Positions 1 through 9,802 of a stretch of 64,000 nucleotides of DNA are shown piece by piece (position 1 is the first letter of the stretch; each line of letters starts with the position of its first letter). A model generated the notes under the pieces. It was not told the origin of the DNA and made no database searches. It was given only the letters and a program-made list of their open reading frames with translations. Origin of the DNA: Chryseobacterium defluvii (GTDB lineage Bacteria; Bacteroidota; Bacteroidia; Flavobacteriales; Weeksellaceae); NCBI RefSeq assembly GCF_014204415.1, contig NZ_JACHLE010000001.1:372001-436000 (forward strand). The letters run 5' to 3'. Both the position numbers and the translations under genes were made by a program.

Positions 1-1297
1 TGAATGCCCGAAAACAAGATGGAAAGTATGTACCCATTGCCAGGAACTGATCAGGAAAAATAATTTAAAAGATGAACATGGCCTGCAGAGCTATTTCATT
101 CAGAGAATTGAAAAATATGTCAACAAGAAAGGCAGAAAAATTATCGGCTGGGATGAAATTTTAGAAGGCGGACTGGCTCCCAATGCAGCAGTGATGAGCT
201 GGACAGGTATTAAAGGCGGAATTGAAGCTGCCAAAACCGGCCATTTTGCCGTAATGACCCCGGGAGCTTACTGTTACTTTGATCATTATCAGGGAGATCC
301 GCAATCCGAACCCAATGCTTTCGGAGGGTTCACTCCTTTAGATAAAGTCTATTCCTATAATCCTATTCCATTAGAACTCAATGCAGAGCAGGCAAAATAT
401 ATTTTAGGCGTTCAGGCTAACTTATGGACAGAGTATATCCAGGATTTCAAACAGGTTCAGTATATGATCTTCCCGAGGATAATGGCACTTTCGGAAGTGG
501 CTTGGGGAACAGCAGATTCAAAAAACTATAGGGAATTTGAAAACAGGGTAATACAACAATTTAAAGTACTGGATAAGATGAACATCAATTATGCAAAAAG
601 TATCTACAATATTTCAGTAAAAGTTATTCCAAATAATAGTGGAGTAGCTTATGAGCTTTCAACTTCGCAGGATCCAAAAGGAATAAGATATACTTTGGAT
701 GGTACAGAACCTACAGCAAGCTCTCAGGTTTATCAAAATGCTGTTCCCGTTTCAGAATCTTTAATTATTAAATCGGCTTATTTTGAGAACGGGCAATTAA
801 AAAGTGCAGTTTCCTCCCAACAATTTTCGGTTTCGAAGACAACAGGAAAAAGTATTACTTTAGAACAGCAGCCCAATGAAAATTACTCCTTCGGTGGAGC
901 TTTCACCCTAGTAGATGGGATTATTGGAAACCCGGGACAGCTCGGAAAAACATGGCTGGGCTTTCAGGGAAAAGACGTGGTAGCGACCATTGATTTGGGC
1001 CAGAAAACTGATTTTTCAGAAGTGTATTTCAATACCTTGGACAATAAAGGAAGCTGGATTCATCTGGCAAAAGCTGCACAGGTTTTTATCTCGGATGACA
1101 ATAAAAATTTCAAAAAGATCAAAGAAATAGGAAGAGAAGAAATCTTAAAGGGCAAAGGAAAAATTAAACTGAATATAGGAAACCAAACCTCAAAATACAT
1201 TAAGGTTAAAATAGAAAACGCAGGAATTATCCCTGCCGGAAATCCAGGCGCAGATTCAAAAGCCTGGCTTTTCGTAGACGAAATCGGAGTATTATAA
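1..1297 (+). CDS. Beta-N-acetylhexosaminidase, GH20 family (5' partial)
   Basis: The gene is cut by the window start; the frame is open from base 2, well before the first internal ATG at 191. GH20 enzymes remove terminal beta-linked GlcNAc or GalNAc, here probably from N-glycans, outside the cytoplasm. The first visible codon is the Glu of an E-C-P-K segment, which matches the catalytic Asp-Glu region of GH20, so the upstream half of the barrel is missing. Barrel motifs that remain are GWDEILEGG, MSWTG, YFDHYQ and NLWTEYI. A chitobiase C-terminal type segment follows (YTLDGTEPT, about bases 690-720), and the last ~130 residues look like an F5/8-type-C carbohydrate-binding domain (DGIIGN, WLGFQGKDVVATIDLG). 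The next gene, a glycosylasparaginase, starts 21 bases downstream and probably shares the transcript. Confidence 0.9.
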   Translation, partial: ECPKTRWKVCTHCQELIRKNNLKDEHGLQSYFIQRIEKYVNKKGRKIIGWDEILEGGLAPNAAVMSWTGIKGGIEAAKTGHFAVMTPGAYCYFDHYQGDPQSEPNAFGGFTPLDKVYSYNPIPLELNAEQAKYILGVQANLWTEYIQDFKQVQYMIFPRIMALSEVAWGTADSKNYREFENRVIQQFKVLDKMNINYAKSIYNISVKVIPNNSGVAYELSTSQDPKGIRYTLDGTEPTASSQVYQNAVPVSESLIIKSAYFENGQLKSAVSSQQFSVSKTTGKSITLEQQPNENYSFGGAFTLVDGIIGNPGQLGKTWLGFQGKDVVATIDLGQKTDFSEVYFNTLDNKGSWIHLAKAAQVFISDDNKNFKKIKEIGREEILKGKGKIKLNIGNQTSKYIKVKIENAGIIPAGNPGADSKAWLFVDEIGVL

Positions 1298-1318
1298 CTT
1301 TAAACCCTAAACCTAACT

Positions 1319-2311
1319 ATGAATTCAAGAAGAAAATTTATAAAAAGCACAGCCTTATTATCTTCAGCCTTATTAATTGATCCTCTCGATCTGATTGCCA
1401 AAGATTTGCAGGAAAATAATAAAACGGTTAACAAGCCGATCGTACTTTCCACATGGAATTTCGGGTTAAAAGCCAATGAAGAAGCATGGACGGTTTTAGG
1501 AAAAAACGGGCGGGCATTGGATGCTGTTGAAAAAGGAGTTCGTTTAGTGGAACTAGATCCCAGTGAAAGAAGTGTAGGCTATGGAGGCCGCCCGGACAGA
1601 GACGGAAGAGTGACTTTAGATGCCTGCATTATGGATGAAAACTATAATATTGGTTCCGTTGCCTGCTTAGAAAATATTAAAAACCCGATTTCAGTAGCAA
1701 GAGCGGTGATGGAAAAAACACCACACGTAATGTTGGTAGGAGACGGAGCGTTTCAATTTGCCATTTCTCAAGGTTTTAAAAAAGAGAACCTTCTCACTCC
1801 TGAATCGGAAAAAGAATGGAAAGAATGGCTAAAAACCAGCCAGTATAAACCCATTGTGAATGTTGAGAATCACGATACTATAGGAATGATCGCACTGGAT
1901 GCACAGGGAAACCTTTCAGGAGCGTGTACAACCAGCGGAATGGCGTTCAAAATGCATGGCAGAGTAGGAGATTCCCCGATTATCGGAGCCGGATTATTTG
2001 TTGATAATGAAGTAGGTGCCGCCACAGCCACCGGTCATGGTGAGGAGGTGATCAGAACTGTTGGAACCCACCTTGTAGTGGAACTGATGAGGCAGGGAAG
2101 AACCCCACAGCAGGCCTGTAAAGAAGCCGTAGAGAGAATCGTAAAAATTGCTCAAAGAAGAAATAAGAACTTAAAAGACATCCAGGTTGGGTTTATTGCC
2201 CTGAATAAAAAGGGAGAATATGGTTCTTACTGTATTCAGGACGGATTTAACTTTGCAGTTTATGATCAGAAAGGAAACAGGCTGGAAAAACCGGATTTTG
2301 CTTTGAAATAA
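1319..2311 (+). CDS. N4-(beta-N-acetylglucosaminyl)-L-asparaginase (glycosylasparaginase), Tat-exported
   Basis: An Ntn-hydrolase that splits the GlcNAc-Asn bond, the final step in N-glycoprotein breakdown. The precursor autocleaves before a Thr nucleophile; the sequence HDTIGM places it at Thr187. The substrate-pocket segments GRVGDSPIIGAG and GAATATGHGEE are intact. The N-terminus has a twin-arginine signal (SRRKFIK) followed by a hydrophobic stretch, so folded export by Tat is expected. At 330 residues it matches the Flavobacterium/Elizabethkingia glycosylasparaginases. It lies between a hexosaminidase and cutC, in the same direction and with short gaps, which fits a glycan-degradation operon. 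Confidence 0.93.
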   Translation: MNSRRKFIKSTALLSSALLIDPLDLIAKDLQENNKTVNKPIVLSTWNFGLKANEEAWTVLGKNGRALDAVEKGVRLVELDPSERSVGYGGRPDRDGRVTLDACIMDENYNIGSVACLENIKNPISVARAVMEKTPHVMLVGDGAFQFAISQGFKKENLLTPESEKEWKEWLKTSQYKPIVNVENHDTIGMIALDAQGNLSGACTTSGMAFKMHGRVGDSPIIGAGLFVDNEVGAATATGHGEEVIRTVGTHLVVELMRQGRTPQQACKEAVERIVKIAQRRNKNLKDIQVGFIALNKKGEYGSYCIQDGFNFAVYDQKGNRLEKPDFALK

Positions 2312-2354
2312 GAGTAAGTAATTAGAAATTAATTTTCCTAAACCTTAAACCTAA

Positions 2355-3017
2355 ATGTCAAAAATAGAAATAGCCTGCTTTAATCCTGAATCAGCGATCA
2401 TTGCCTTTGAAAATGGAGCAGACAGAATAGAATTATGCGACGGATTAAATGAAGGTGGAACAACACCTGATTTTGAAATAACAAAACAGTTGCGGGAGAA
2501 AATAAACATCCCGATTTTCGTCATGATCCGTCCCCGGGGCGGAGATTTCACTTATACTGAAGTAGAATTTGAACAAATGAAAGAAGATTTGATCCGATTA
2601 AAATCCTTAAACATAGACGGTTTTGTTTTTGGAATTTTGGATGAAAATGAAGAAATAAATATAGAACAGAATAAGGCTTTAGTTGAGTTGGCAAAACCCT
2701 TTCCATGTACTTTTCACCGTGCTTTCGACAGGGCAAAAGATATGGAAGACTCTTTGGAAAAAGTAATTGAATGCGGATTTAAAACCATCCTTACTTCAGG
2801 ACAAAAGTTAAACGTTTCCGAAGGGAAAGAGAACCTGAAAAAACTGGTAGAATTTTCCAATGGCAGAATAGAGATCCTTATTGGAGGCGGACTCCGCTCG
2901 ACCAATATTCGGGAAATAAGAGACTTTACGAATGCAGGCTATTTCCATTCTTCTGCTATTACAGACGGCGGAGCAATTGCAAATCCTGATGAAGTTATTG
3001 CATTGAGAAACGGATAA
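2355..3017 (+). CDS. cutC: CutC family protein
   Basis: A 220-residue TIM-barrel protein of the CutC family. Recognisable segments are IEIACFNPESA at the N-terminus, GADRIELCD, IFVMIRPRGGDF, CTFHRAFD and ILIGGGLRSTNI. The family was named for copper homeostasis, but its biochemical role is poorly defined, and nothing in this sequence shows metal binding. It sits inside a cluster of N-glycan enzymes, 43 bases after the glycosylasparaginase stop, so a role linked to glycan breakdown is at least as likely as copper handling (inference). There is no signal peptide, so it is cytoplasmic. Confidence 0.9.
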   Translation: MSKIEIACFNPESAIIAFENGADRIELCDGLNEGGTTPDFEITKQLREKINIPIFVMIRPRGGDFTYTEVEFEQMKEDLIRLKSLNIDGFVFGILDENEEINIEQNKALVELAKPFPCTFHRAFDRAKDMEDSLEKVIECGFKTILTSGQKLNVSEGKENLKKLVEFSNGRIEILIGGGLRSTNIREIRDFTNAGYFHSSAITDGGAIANPDEVIALRNG

Positions 3018-3030
3018 AATGTCACAGCAT

Positions 3031-3150
3031 TTTTGTCATTCTGAATGAAGCGCAGCGGAACGAAGAATCTCAACTTAATACTCTTAACAGCTTAATTTAA
3101 AGCTTAGTGGTTAAAATTATTAAGATTCATCGTTCCTCGGAATGACAAAC
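3031..3150. repeat. Intergenic imperfect inverted repeat (GTCATTC family)
   Basis: Left arm at 3035-3070 begins GTCATTCTGAATGAAG and ends GAACGAAGAATCT. The right arm at 3123-3146 reads as the reverse complement, GTCATTCCGAGGAACG ending GATGAATCT. Related copies are at 15864-15951, 22999-23016 and 24543-24560. The whole gap between cutC and the mannosidase is essentially this foldback; it may act as a terminator-like or mobile short repeat. Confidence 0.7.
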
Positions 3151-3182
3151 TATATGCTTTAAAACCATAATAAATATAATTG

Positions 3183-5654
3183 ATGAATAGAACTATCCTT
3201 TTTGCTTTCTTTTTCATTCAGAATTTAATTTCTGCCCAATTTTCAGAGAGAAATTTATCCTCTGAGAAATGGCAGTTCAAAAATTCAAAAGAAAACGGGT
3301 GGTTTCCTGCCAAAGTGCCGGGAACTGTTCATCTGGATCTTATGAACAATAAAGTTATACCCGATCCTTTTAAGGATGAGAATGAAAAAAAAGTACAATG
3401 GATAGAAAACGAAGACTGGGAGTACCAGACCCGTTTTACAGTATCATCAAAAGAACTGAAAAATCAAAATATCGATCTGGCTTTTAACGGATTAGATACG
3501 TTTTCTGAAATATATCTTAACGGTAGGCTTTTAAAGAAAACTGATAATATGTTCAGAAAATGGGAGATCCCTGTAAAATCACATCTGAAAACAGGGGAAA
3601 ACTTATTACAGGTCAAATTTAAATCAACAATAATTGCAGGAAAGCAACTAGCCCAAAAAGTACCTTTTACAATGCCTGAGTCTCCAAGAAGTTTCGTGAG
3701 AAAGGCACAATATCAGTTTGGTTGGGACTGGGGTCCTAGATTAGTAACTGTGGGAATCTGGAAAGATGTAAAATTAAGCTTTTGGAACAACGCCAGATTC
3801 GGAAATGTAAAGGTTGAGCAAAAAAAACTGACAAAGGAAAAAGCAGATTTAAATATTCATGCTGAAATTATTGCTGAAAAAGAAGAGGAATATATAGTTT
3901 TAATCAATAGTAGACCCTTCAATTTTCAACTGAAAAAAGGAAATAATACAATTCAGATCCCCCTCGCAATTTTAAATCCAAAACTTTGGCAGCCAAACGA
4001 ATGGGGAAATCCTGATATGTATGATATTAAAATTTCCTTACAAAAAGATTCAAAAATTCTGTACGATAAAAATTTGAGAATCGGGTTGCGGACCGTAGAA
4101 CTGGTTCAGGAAAAAGATTCCAAAGGAAAATCCTTCTATTTTAAAGTGAACGGATATCCGTTATATATCAAAGGAACGAATTGGATCCCGGCAGACAGCT
4201 TTTCGCCAAGAATGACCGGGGAAAAATACCAATATCTCATTAAACAGGCGAAAGAAGCCCATATGAATATGATCCGCGTCTGGGGCGGTGGAATTTATGA
4301 AAATGATGAATTTTACAAAGCCTGTGACGAGAACGGCATTCTGGTATGGCAGGATTTTATGTTTGCCGGAAGCTTTTATCCTGGAGATGAAGAATTTTTA
4401 CAAAATGTAAAAGAAGAAATTAAAGAACAGGTCAACCGTTTGCAAAATCACCCGTCTATTGCTTTATGGTGCGGAAATAACGAAATAGATGAGGCGATTG
4501 TGAACTGGGGCTATCAGAAGCAGTTCAACTATTCAAAAGATGACTCTTTGCAAATATGGAAAGATTACCGGAAGGTTTTTCATGAATTAATTCCGAATAC
4601 TTTAAAAGAAAACCTAACAGCGGATAAAAATATATACTGGCCAAGCTCACCTTCAATCGGATGGGGACATAAGGAAAGCCTGACGGAAGGAGATTCCCAT
4701 TATTGGGGAGTCTGGTGGGGAGAACAGCCGTTTGAGATGTACAATGAAAAAACAGGGCGTTTTATGTCAGAGTATGGCTTTCAGGGAATGCCGACTTTGG
4801 AAACGACCAAAGCCATGTTTTCCGGAAACCCTGATCTGAATTTGCAGGATCCTGTCATTAAGGCCCATCAAAAACATCCGAGAGGATGGCAGATTATTGA
4901 TGAATATATGAAAAGGGACTATAAAATTCCGGCAGACTTTGTGAAATATAACTACGTTTCCCAATTATTGCAGGCACGGGGAATGAAAATAGCCATAGAA
5001 GCCCACCGCCGGGCAATGCCTTACAATATGGGAACCCTATACTGGCAGTTGAATGATTGCTGGCCGGTAGTTTCCTGGTCATCATTGGACTATCTGGGTA
5101 ACTGGAAAGCCCTGCATTATGAAGCAAAAAGGAGTTTTGAGCCTACTATAATTTCAGTTGCAGAAACAGATAAAACATACGATATCTACTTCGTAAGTGA
5201 TTTACAAAGTGATTTAGGAATAGGCTCAGGTGCGGAACTTAGTGATATTAATGGCAAAATACTTTGGAGCATGGAAGCCGCCGATCATTTGAAAGCCAAC
5301 GCAAGCGAAAAACATTTTGAAATTAAAAAATCAGAATTTGCAGGATTTGATCTTTCAAAGGCATTTTTAAGGGTCTATTTTGATAATGATTCTATGAAAC
5401 AGGAAAAACTGTTTTTCTTTGTTAAACCCAAAGACCTGAAACTCATAAAACCCAATATTCTGGTAAGGAAGATCTCTTCCACGGAAATTGAAATTTCCAC
5501 GGATGTTCTGGCAAAAGATGTCTATCTGCTGGGTGATACGCATTTCAGTGACAATTTTTTTGACCTCCTTCCTAGAACTTCCAAAAGAATTAAACTTTCA
5601 AAACCTTTGGAAAAAGTTGAGCTAATGAGCCTTTGGAATACAATGATGGACTAG
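3183..5654 (+). CDS. Beta-mannosidase, GH2 family, secreted
   Basis: A retaining glycosidase that hydrolyses beta-1,4-linked mannose, such as the core mannose on N-glycans. The frame also has a TTG at 3180, but the ATG at 3183 is the better start. The order is a signal peptide (NRTILFAFFFIQNLISAQ), a jelly-roll sugar-binding domain (KVPGTVHLDL, NGLDTFSEIYLNG, YQFGWDWGPR), an Ig-like domain, then the TIM barrel. The acid/base is Glu434 in WCGNNEID and the nucleophile is Glu530 in MSEYGFQGMP. The length, 823 residues, is normal for the family. Its Man-beta-GlcNAc specificity complements the hexosaminidase and glycosylasparaginase upstream. Confidence 0.93.
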   Translation: MNRTILFAFFFIQNLISAQFSERNLSSEKWQFKNSKENGWFPAKVPGTVHLDLMNNKVIPDPFKDENEKKVQWIENEDWEYQTRFTVSSKELKNQNIDLAFNGLDTFSEIYLNGRLLKKTDNMFRKWEIPVKSHLKTGENLLQVKFKSTIIAGKQLAQKVPFTMPESPRSFVRKAQYQFGWDWGPRLVTVGIWKDVKLSFWNNARFGNVKVEQKKLTKEKADLNIHAEIIAEKEEEYIVLINSRPFNFQLKKGNNTIQIPLAILNPKLWQPNEWGNPDMYDIKISLQKDSKILYDKNLRIGLRTVELVQEKDSKGKSFYFKVNGYPLYIKGTNWIPADSFSPRMTGEKYQYLIKQAKEAHMNMIRVWGGGIYENDEFYKACDENGILVWQDFMFAGSFYPGDEEFLQNVKEEIKEQVNRLQNHPSIALWCGNNEIDEAIVNWGYQKQFNYSKDDSLQIWKDYRKVFHELIPNTLKENLTADKNIYWPSSPSIGWGHKESLTEGDSHYWGVWWGEQPFEMYNEKTGRFMSEYGFQGMPTLETTKAMFSGNPDLNLQDPVIKAHQKHPRGWQIIDEYMKRDYKIPADFVKYNYVSQLLQARGMKIAIEAHRRAMPYNMGTLYWQLNDCWPVVSWSSLDYLGNWKALHYEAKRSFEPTIISVAETDKTYDIYFVSDLQSDLGIGSGAELSDINGKILWSMEAADHLKANASEKHFEIKKSEFAGFDLSKAFLRVYFDNDSMKQEKLFFFVKPKDLKLIKPNILVRKISSTEIEISTDVLAKDVYLLGDTHFSDNFFDLLPRTSKRIKLSKPLEKVELMSLWNTMMD

Positions 5655-6030
5655 GTTTAGATAAGGAAAAAACCTCAGATTTTACTTCGTGCAATAATAG
5701 CCTGATTTAATATGTTTTATATATTATCCTAACTGGCCTTCATCACAGCAGATGTATTGGAGATTAGGATTGGGATGAATGTCAAAAAGGAGTTAAATAT
5801 CCTTGTATGTTTCTTGATAATGAAACTTAAATGTTAAAAAATCTTCGGTACAGTTGTGATTTAAATTCTCGATAAGTTTAAGCAGGTATTTGATAACAAA
5901 TTTAATTATTCAGCCATAAAAAATAGAATACCAATGATAAATCGAAGCCTTTGAACCAGAATTCGCTGGATCAAAAAAGACCTTATGGCAATTAAGCGGA
6001 AAATCCAGGGTAAAAAGTCACCAATTTCAA
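5655..6030. other. Non-coding stretch, no recognised gene
   Basis: About 375 AT-rich bases between the mannosidase stop and the next promoter. No ORF of useful length, no tRNA-like fold and no clear repeat was seen on either strand. Short frames around 5945-6010 are interrupted and were not recognised. It may hold decayed coding sequence, but there is no evidence for a specific family. Confidence 0.5.
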
Positions 6031-6059
6031 TTGATAATTAAAAATCAACTGTAAATTTG
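6031..6059 (+). promoter_or_regulatory. Bacteroidota-type promoter for the AEC transporter
   Basis: A -33 TTG at 6031-6033, an 18-base spacer and a -7 box TAAATTTG at 6052-6059 match TTG-N-TAnnTTTG. The box overlaps the TTG at 6057, which argues against that codon as the start and favours ATG 6078. Confidence 0.65.
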
Positions 6060-6077
6060 CATCATATTTTCAGGATT

Positions 6078-6986
6078 ATGGTAAATTTTGTTTTGATTGG
6101 AGTATGCATTATAGCAGGAATGATATTCAGAGCGACAAAAACCATCCATCCTGATGCCCATAAAGGTATCAATACCTGGATACTTTATCTTGCCCTGCCT
6201 GCAGTTTCCTTCAAATACCTTCCTAAAGTTCAGTGGACAGTGGAAATGCTTTTCCCCATTATGGCTACTTTCCTTATTTCTGTTTTCTGTTTCTTTTTTA
6301 TGAAACTTTACAGTAAAAGTAAAGGCTATTCCGGGAGGTCAAGAAGTACGCTGGAACTCACAAGCGGCTATAGCAATACCTCTTTTATCGGATTTCCGCT
6401 GATCAGTGCGTTTTATGGAGAAAGTTTCCTGAGTATTGCCATTATATGTGATCAGACCATGTTCCTGGCGCTTTCAACCCTTGGGATTATTGCCGCCGTA
6501 AGAGGAGGAAGCAGATCAGGAAAAGTAAGTATAGCATTTATCCTCACAAGGCTGGTCACTTTTCCTCCGTTGATAGGATGTATTTGTGCATTGGTATTAT
6601 CTCCCTTTATTGATTTAACATTCGCGGAGCCCTTTTTTGATAAGTTGGCAGCAACGGTAAGTCCCTTAGCTCTATTTTCCGTAGGATTGCAGCTAAAATT
6701 CAATGGCTGGAAGAAACTGATCCCCCAAATGTCAGTTTCGATGTTATATAAGATGATACTGTCTCCGGCAATCGTTTTGGGAATGGCTTTATTGTTCGGG
6801 ATAAAAGGGGATGTGGCTAAGATCACTGTTTTTGAAGCGGCAATGCCCACCGTGGTAACCTCAAGCATTATTGCCGAACAGTTCCGGTTAAATACCAAAC
6901 TGACGAATCTGACTATCGGATTTAGTATTATCATTGGCTTTTTTACTTCTGCCGTCTGGTATAGAATTATCGATATGTTTTTTTGA
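6078..6986 (+). CDS. AEC family transporter (auxin efflux carrier / malonate permease type)
   Basis: An integral membrane carrier of about 302 residues with roughly ten hydrophobic segments, starting VNFVLIGVCIIAGMIF. Typical features are the paired five-helix arrangement and the glycine/serine-containing segment SGYSNTSFIGFPLISAFYG in the first half. The second half has AAMPTVVTSSIIAEQF, where the conserved helix break lies. Bacterial members are proposed to move small carboxylates, but the substrate cannot be told from sequence. ATG 6078 was chosen because the promoter -7 box occupies the upstream TTG at 6057. The gene is monocistronic, with an unrelated gene 200 bases downstream. Confidence 0.85.
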   Translation: MVNFVLIGVCIIAGMIFRATKTIHPDAHKGINTWILYLALPAVSFKYLPKVQWTVEMLFPIMATFLISVFCFFFMKLYSKSKGYSGRSRSTLELTSGYSNTSFIGFPLISAFYGESFLSIAIICDQTMFLALSTLGIIAAVRGGSRSGKVSIAFILTRLVTFPPLIGCICALVLSPFIDLTFAEPFFDKLAATVSPLALFSVGLQLKFNGWKKLIPQMSVSMLYKMILSPAIVLGMALLFGIKGDVAKITVFEAAMPTVVTSSIIAEQFRLNTKLTNLTIGFSIIIGFFTSAVWYRIIDMFF

Positions 6987-7191
6987 AACTTTAAATATTT
7001 ATAGCATAAGCTAATCGCCCAGTTTATCGGGGTCTCAGCAGTCTTTTTAAAAATATAGTTTAGATTCTTCATTCCTTTACACTTCATTCAGACTCATAAA
7101 GAGAACGCTAGACCTTAATCTCTGCTTTATCCTCAATAAAAAATTGCACTTCTCTGAAGAAAAATATAATTTTACACTTTAAATACTTCCT

Positions 7192-9639
7192 TTGCGTTAC
7201 GCCCAGATTATCTTGCCATTAAATTTAAAAGGTTCTTTTACATACAGGATCCCGGAAGAATTAATGCCTTCCATACAGCCGGGAATGCGTGTTCTGGTTC
7301 CTTTTCGCGGGAAGAAGATCTATACGGGACTCGTTTTTGAGATCCATGATCATGAGCCGGAAAACTTTATTCCAAGGGAGATCATAAGCATTTTGGATGA
7401 ATTCCCGATCCTGCCCAAAGAGCAGATCAGTTTCTGGAACTGGCTTTCGGAATATTACCTGTGCAGCCCGGGTGAAATTTACCGTTTTGCCTTCCCGTCT
7501 TCTTTAAAGCTGGAAAGTGAGACCTATTTAAAATTAAGACCTAATGTTGCTGTAGATTTTGAAAATCTGGATGTGAACGAAATGTACCTCATTCAGGCAC
7601 TGGAAGTGAGACAGCTGATCAATCTTACGGATATAGAAGCATTTATTCCTAAAAAAGAGATCATTAAAACCATCAATTCCTTGATTGATCTGCAATACAT
7701 AGAAATTGATGAGAAAATTGCCGAAAAATATAAAGCCCGGGAAGTCGCTTATGTGAAGATCAATGAGAAATTCCTGAACAATCATGACCTTACGGAGATC
7801 CTTTCAAAACTCAATAAAGCTCCACGGCAAAAAGACCTTTTTTTACTGATTCTGGATAAGCAGACGGAAACTCCTTCGGCTTACATCAAAAAATCCGAAT
7901 TATTTGAAGCCGGAAATTTCGGAAGCTTGCATTTCAAAGCTCTGGTCGACAAAAATTTTGTGGAGGAATATTATCTGCAAAAAGACAGGCTTGAAAGCTA
8001 TGAAGGGGAAATTGAAGAAATAGAAGAACTTTCAGAATCGCAGAAGCTAGCCAAAAAAGAAGTGGATAAAGCCTTTGAAGACAATAAAAAAGTTCTGCTT
8101 CATGGTGTTACATCCTCAGGGAAAACTCATATTTATCTGGAAAAGATAGAAGAATGCATCAATGAAGGGAAAAATGCGCTGTTCCTGCTTCCTGAAATTT
8201 CACTGACCAAGCAGATCACCCTGAGATTAGAAAAAAAATACGGGAGACAGCTGGGCTTTTATCATCAGAAACTGACCGATTTTGAACGTGTGGAAGTCTG
8301 GAGGAAAATTAAGAATAATGATATCCAGATCCTTATAGGAACAAGGAATGCTTTGTTTTTGCCCTTTCAGAATTTGGGATTGGTGATTGTGGATGAAGAG
8401 CACGATTCTGCTTATAAGCCAAGAGAAGTTTCTCCTTATTTCAATGCGAAAGATGCGGCTTTGGTACTGGCTGGTTTTTACAAGGCTGGAGTGATCTTAG
8501 GTTCCGCAACGCCTTCTGTAGAAAGCTGTTATCTGGCCCGAAAAGATAAATTAAAATACGTTTTCCTCGGAGAAAGATTCGGAGATGTGAAACTGCCGGA
8601 GTATGAGCTGATCAATTTTAAAGAAGCCCAGGAATCTAAAAAAGTTTCAGGAAATTTTTCCTTGCATCTGATCGATGAGATCAGAAAAACTCTCGATGAA
8701 AAAAATCAGGCAATCATTCTCCACAACCGCCGCGGCTATGCCAATGTAGTAGAATGTGAAACCTGCGGTTATGTCAATTACTGCTCAAACTGTGATGTGG
8801 TCATGACCTATCATAAATCGGCCAATGAAATGAAATGCCATTATTGCGGCCAAAGGGCATCAAAACCAAAAACTTGCCCCAAATGCTATTCCGAAAACCT
8901 GAATGAGAGAGGAGTGGGCGTAGAGCAGATTCATGAAGAGGTCTCCAAAATATTTCCGGACAGTGAGGTAGACAGGATGGATGTGGATTCCATGCGGAAA
9001 AAATTTGCTTATGAAAAACTCTATGAAAAAATTGAAGACAGGGAAACAGATATTGTGGTAGGAACTCAAATGATCTCCAAAGGCCTGGATTTTGACCATA
9101 TTGAACTGGTGGCTATTCCGAAAGCGGATTCCCTGCTGTATGTTCAGGATTTCAGGGCAGAAGAAAGAGCTTATCAGCTGATCACCCAGGTTTCAGGAAG
9201 AGCGGGAAGGGTTTCCGGGAAAGGTAAAATATTAATTCAGACCTATAATCCTGATCATTCCGTATTTCAGTTGATCCGGATCAATAATGTGACCAAGATT
9301 TATGATTATTTCCTGAAAGAACGGCAGAAATTCCATTATCCGCCATTCACAAAGCTGATCATGATTGAATTGAAGCACAGGAAAGAAGAAAAAGTCAACC
9401 GTGCTTCCCAATTTTTGGGCTCTGTTTTGCGGAAATATCTCCCGGAAGAATGTGTTTTGGGTCCGGAGCGGGCACAGATCGCCCGGCTGAATAATCTGTA
9501 CCAGTTTCAGATATTGCTCAAGCTTCCTAGAGGAAAAAACTATGAAAAGTTTAAGGAAATGGTTTTGATAAGTTTGAATGAGTTTGAAGAGATCACTGCT
9601 TATCAGAGCATCAGAAAAGCTGTTTTAGTGGATTTTTAA
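7192..9639 (+). CDS. priA: Primosomal replication restart helicase PriA
   Basis: A 3'-to-5' superfamily 2 helicase that reloads the replisome at stalled forks. The start is TTG at 7192: the frame is closed by a stop at 7180-7182, and the N-terminus RYAQIILPLNLKGSFTY aligns with the PriA 3'-binding domain. The Walker A motif is GVTSSGKT (Gly305-Thr312) and the Walker B is DEEH (401-404). The helicase zinc module has eight cysteines in pairs at 522/525, 531/534, 549/552 and 562/565. Motifs VGTQMISKGLDFDHI and QLITQVSGRAGR are intact. Length 815 residues is typical. A possible promoter is TTG at 7144-7146 with TAATTTTA at 7167-7174. Confidence 0.96.
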   Translation: MRYAQIILPLNLKGSFTYRIPEELMPSIQPGMRVLVPFRGKKIYTGLVFEIHDHEPENFIPREIISILDEFPILPKEQISFWNWLSEYYLCSPGEIYRFAFPSSLKLESETYLKLRPNVAVDFENLDVNEMYLIQALEVRQLINLTDIEAFIPKKEIIKTINSLIDLQYIEIDEKIAEKYKAREVAYVKINEKFLNNHDLTEILSKLNKAPRQKDLFLLILDKQTETPSAYIKKSELFEAGNFGSLHFKALVDKNFVEEYYLQKDRLESYEGEIEEIEELSESQKLAKKEVDKAFEDNKKVLLHGVTSSGKTHIYLEKIEECINEGKNALFLLPEISLTKQITLRLEKKYGRQLGFYHQKLTDFERVEVWRKIKNNDIQILIGTRNALFLPFQNLGLVIVDEEHDSAYKPREVSPYFNAKDAALVLAGFYKAGVILGSATPSVESCYLARKDKLKYVFLGERFGDVKLPEYELINFKEAQESKKVSGNFSLHLIDEIRKTLDEKNQAIILHNRRGYANVVECETCGYVNYCSNCDVVMTYHKSANEMKCHYCGQRASKPKTCPKCYSENLNERGVGVEQIHEEVSKIFPDSEVDRMDVDSMRKKFAYEKLYEKIEDRETDIVVGTQMISKGLDFDHIELVAIPKADSLLYVQDFRAEERAYQLITQVSGRAGRVSGKGKILIQTYNPDHSVFQLIRINNVTKIYDYFLKERQKFHYPPFTKLIMIELKHRKEEKVNRASQFLGSVLRKYLPEECVLGPERAQIARLNNLYQFQILLKLPRGKNYEKFKEMVLISLNEFEEITAYQSIRKAVLVDF

Positions 9640-9802
9640 CAATATTTAACATAATTTACAGTCTTTTATAAGGGGGTAATGTTCTGATTTCTAACAATAA
9701 TTTCTACTTTTGAACGTTGATTAACTGTTTGGCTCTTTTCTTGAATGATTTTTAACCAAATCGTTTTTATGATATCCAAACATGGAAACAAAAAGAAGAT
9801 AG

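Noticed and set aside
5945..6010. Decayed gene fragment between the mannosidase and the AEC transporter
   Set aside because: The short frames do not match any family I recognise and are interrupted in all phases, so no pseudogene is claimed.
6452..7087. A 211-residue frame on the minus strand opposite the AEC transporter
   Set aside because: It is antisense to a well-supported membrane transporter, has no recognisable domain and no promoter. Regular helix codons on the sense strand give it an open frame.
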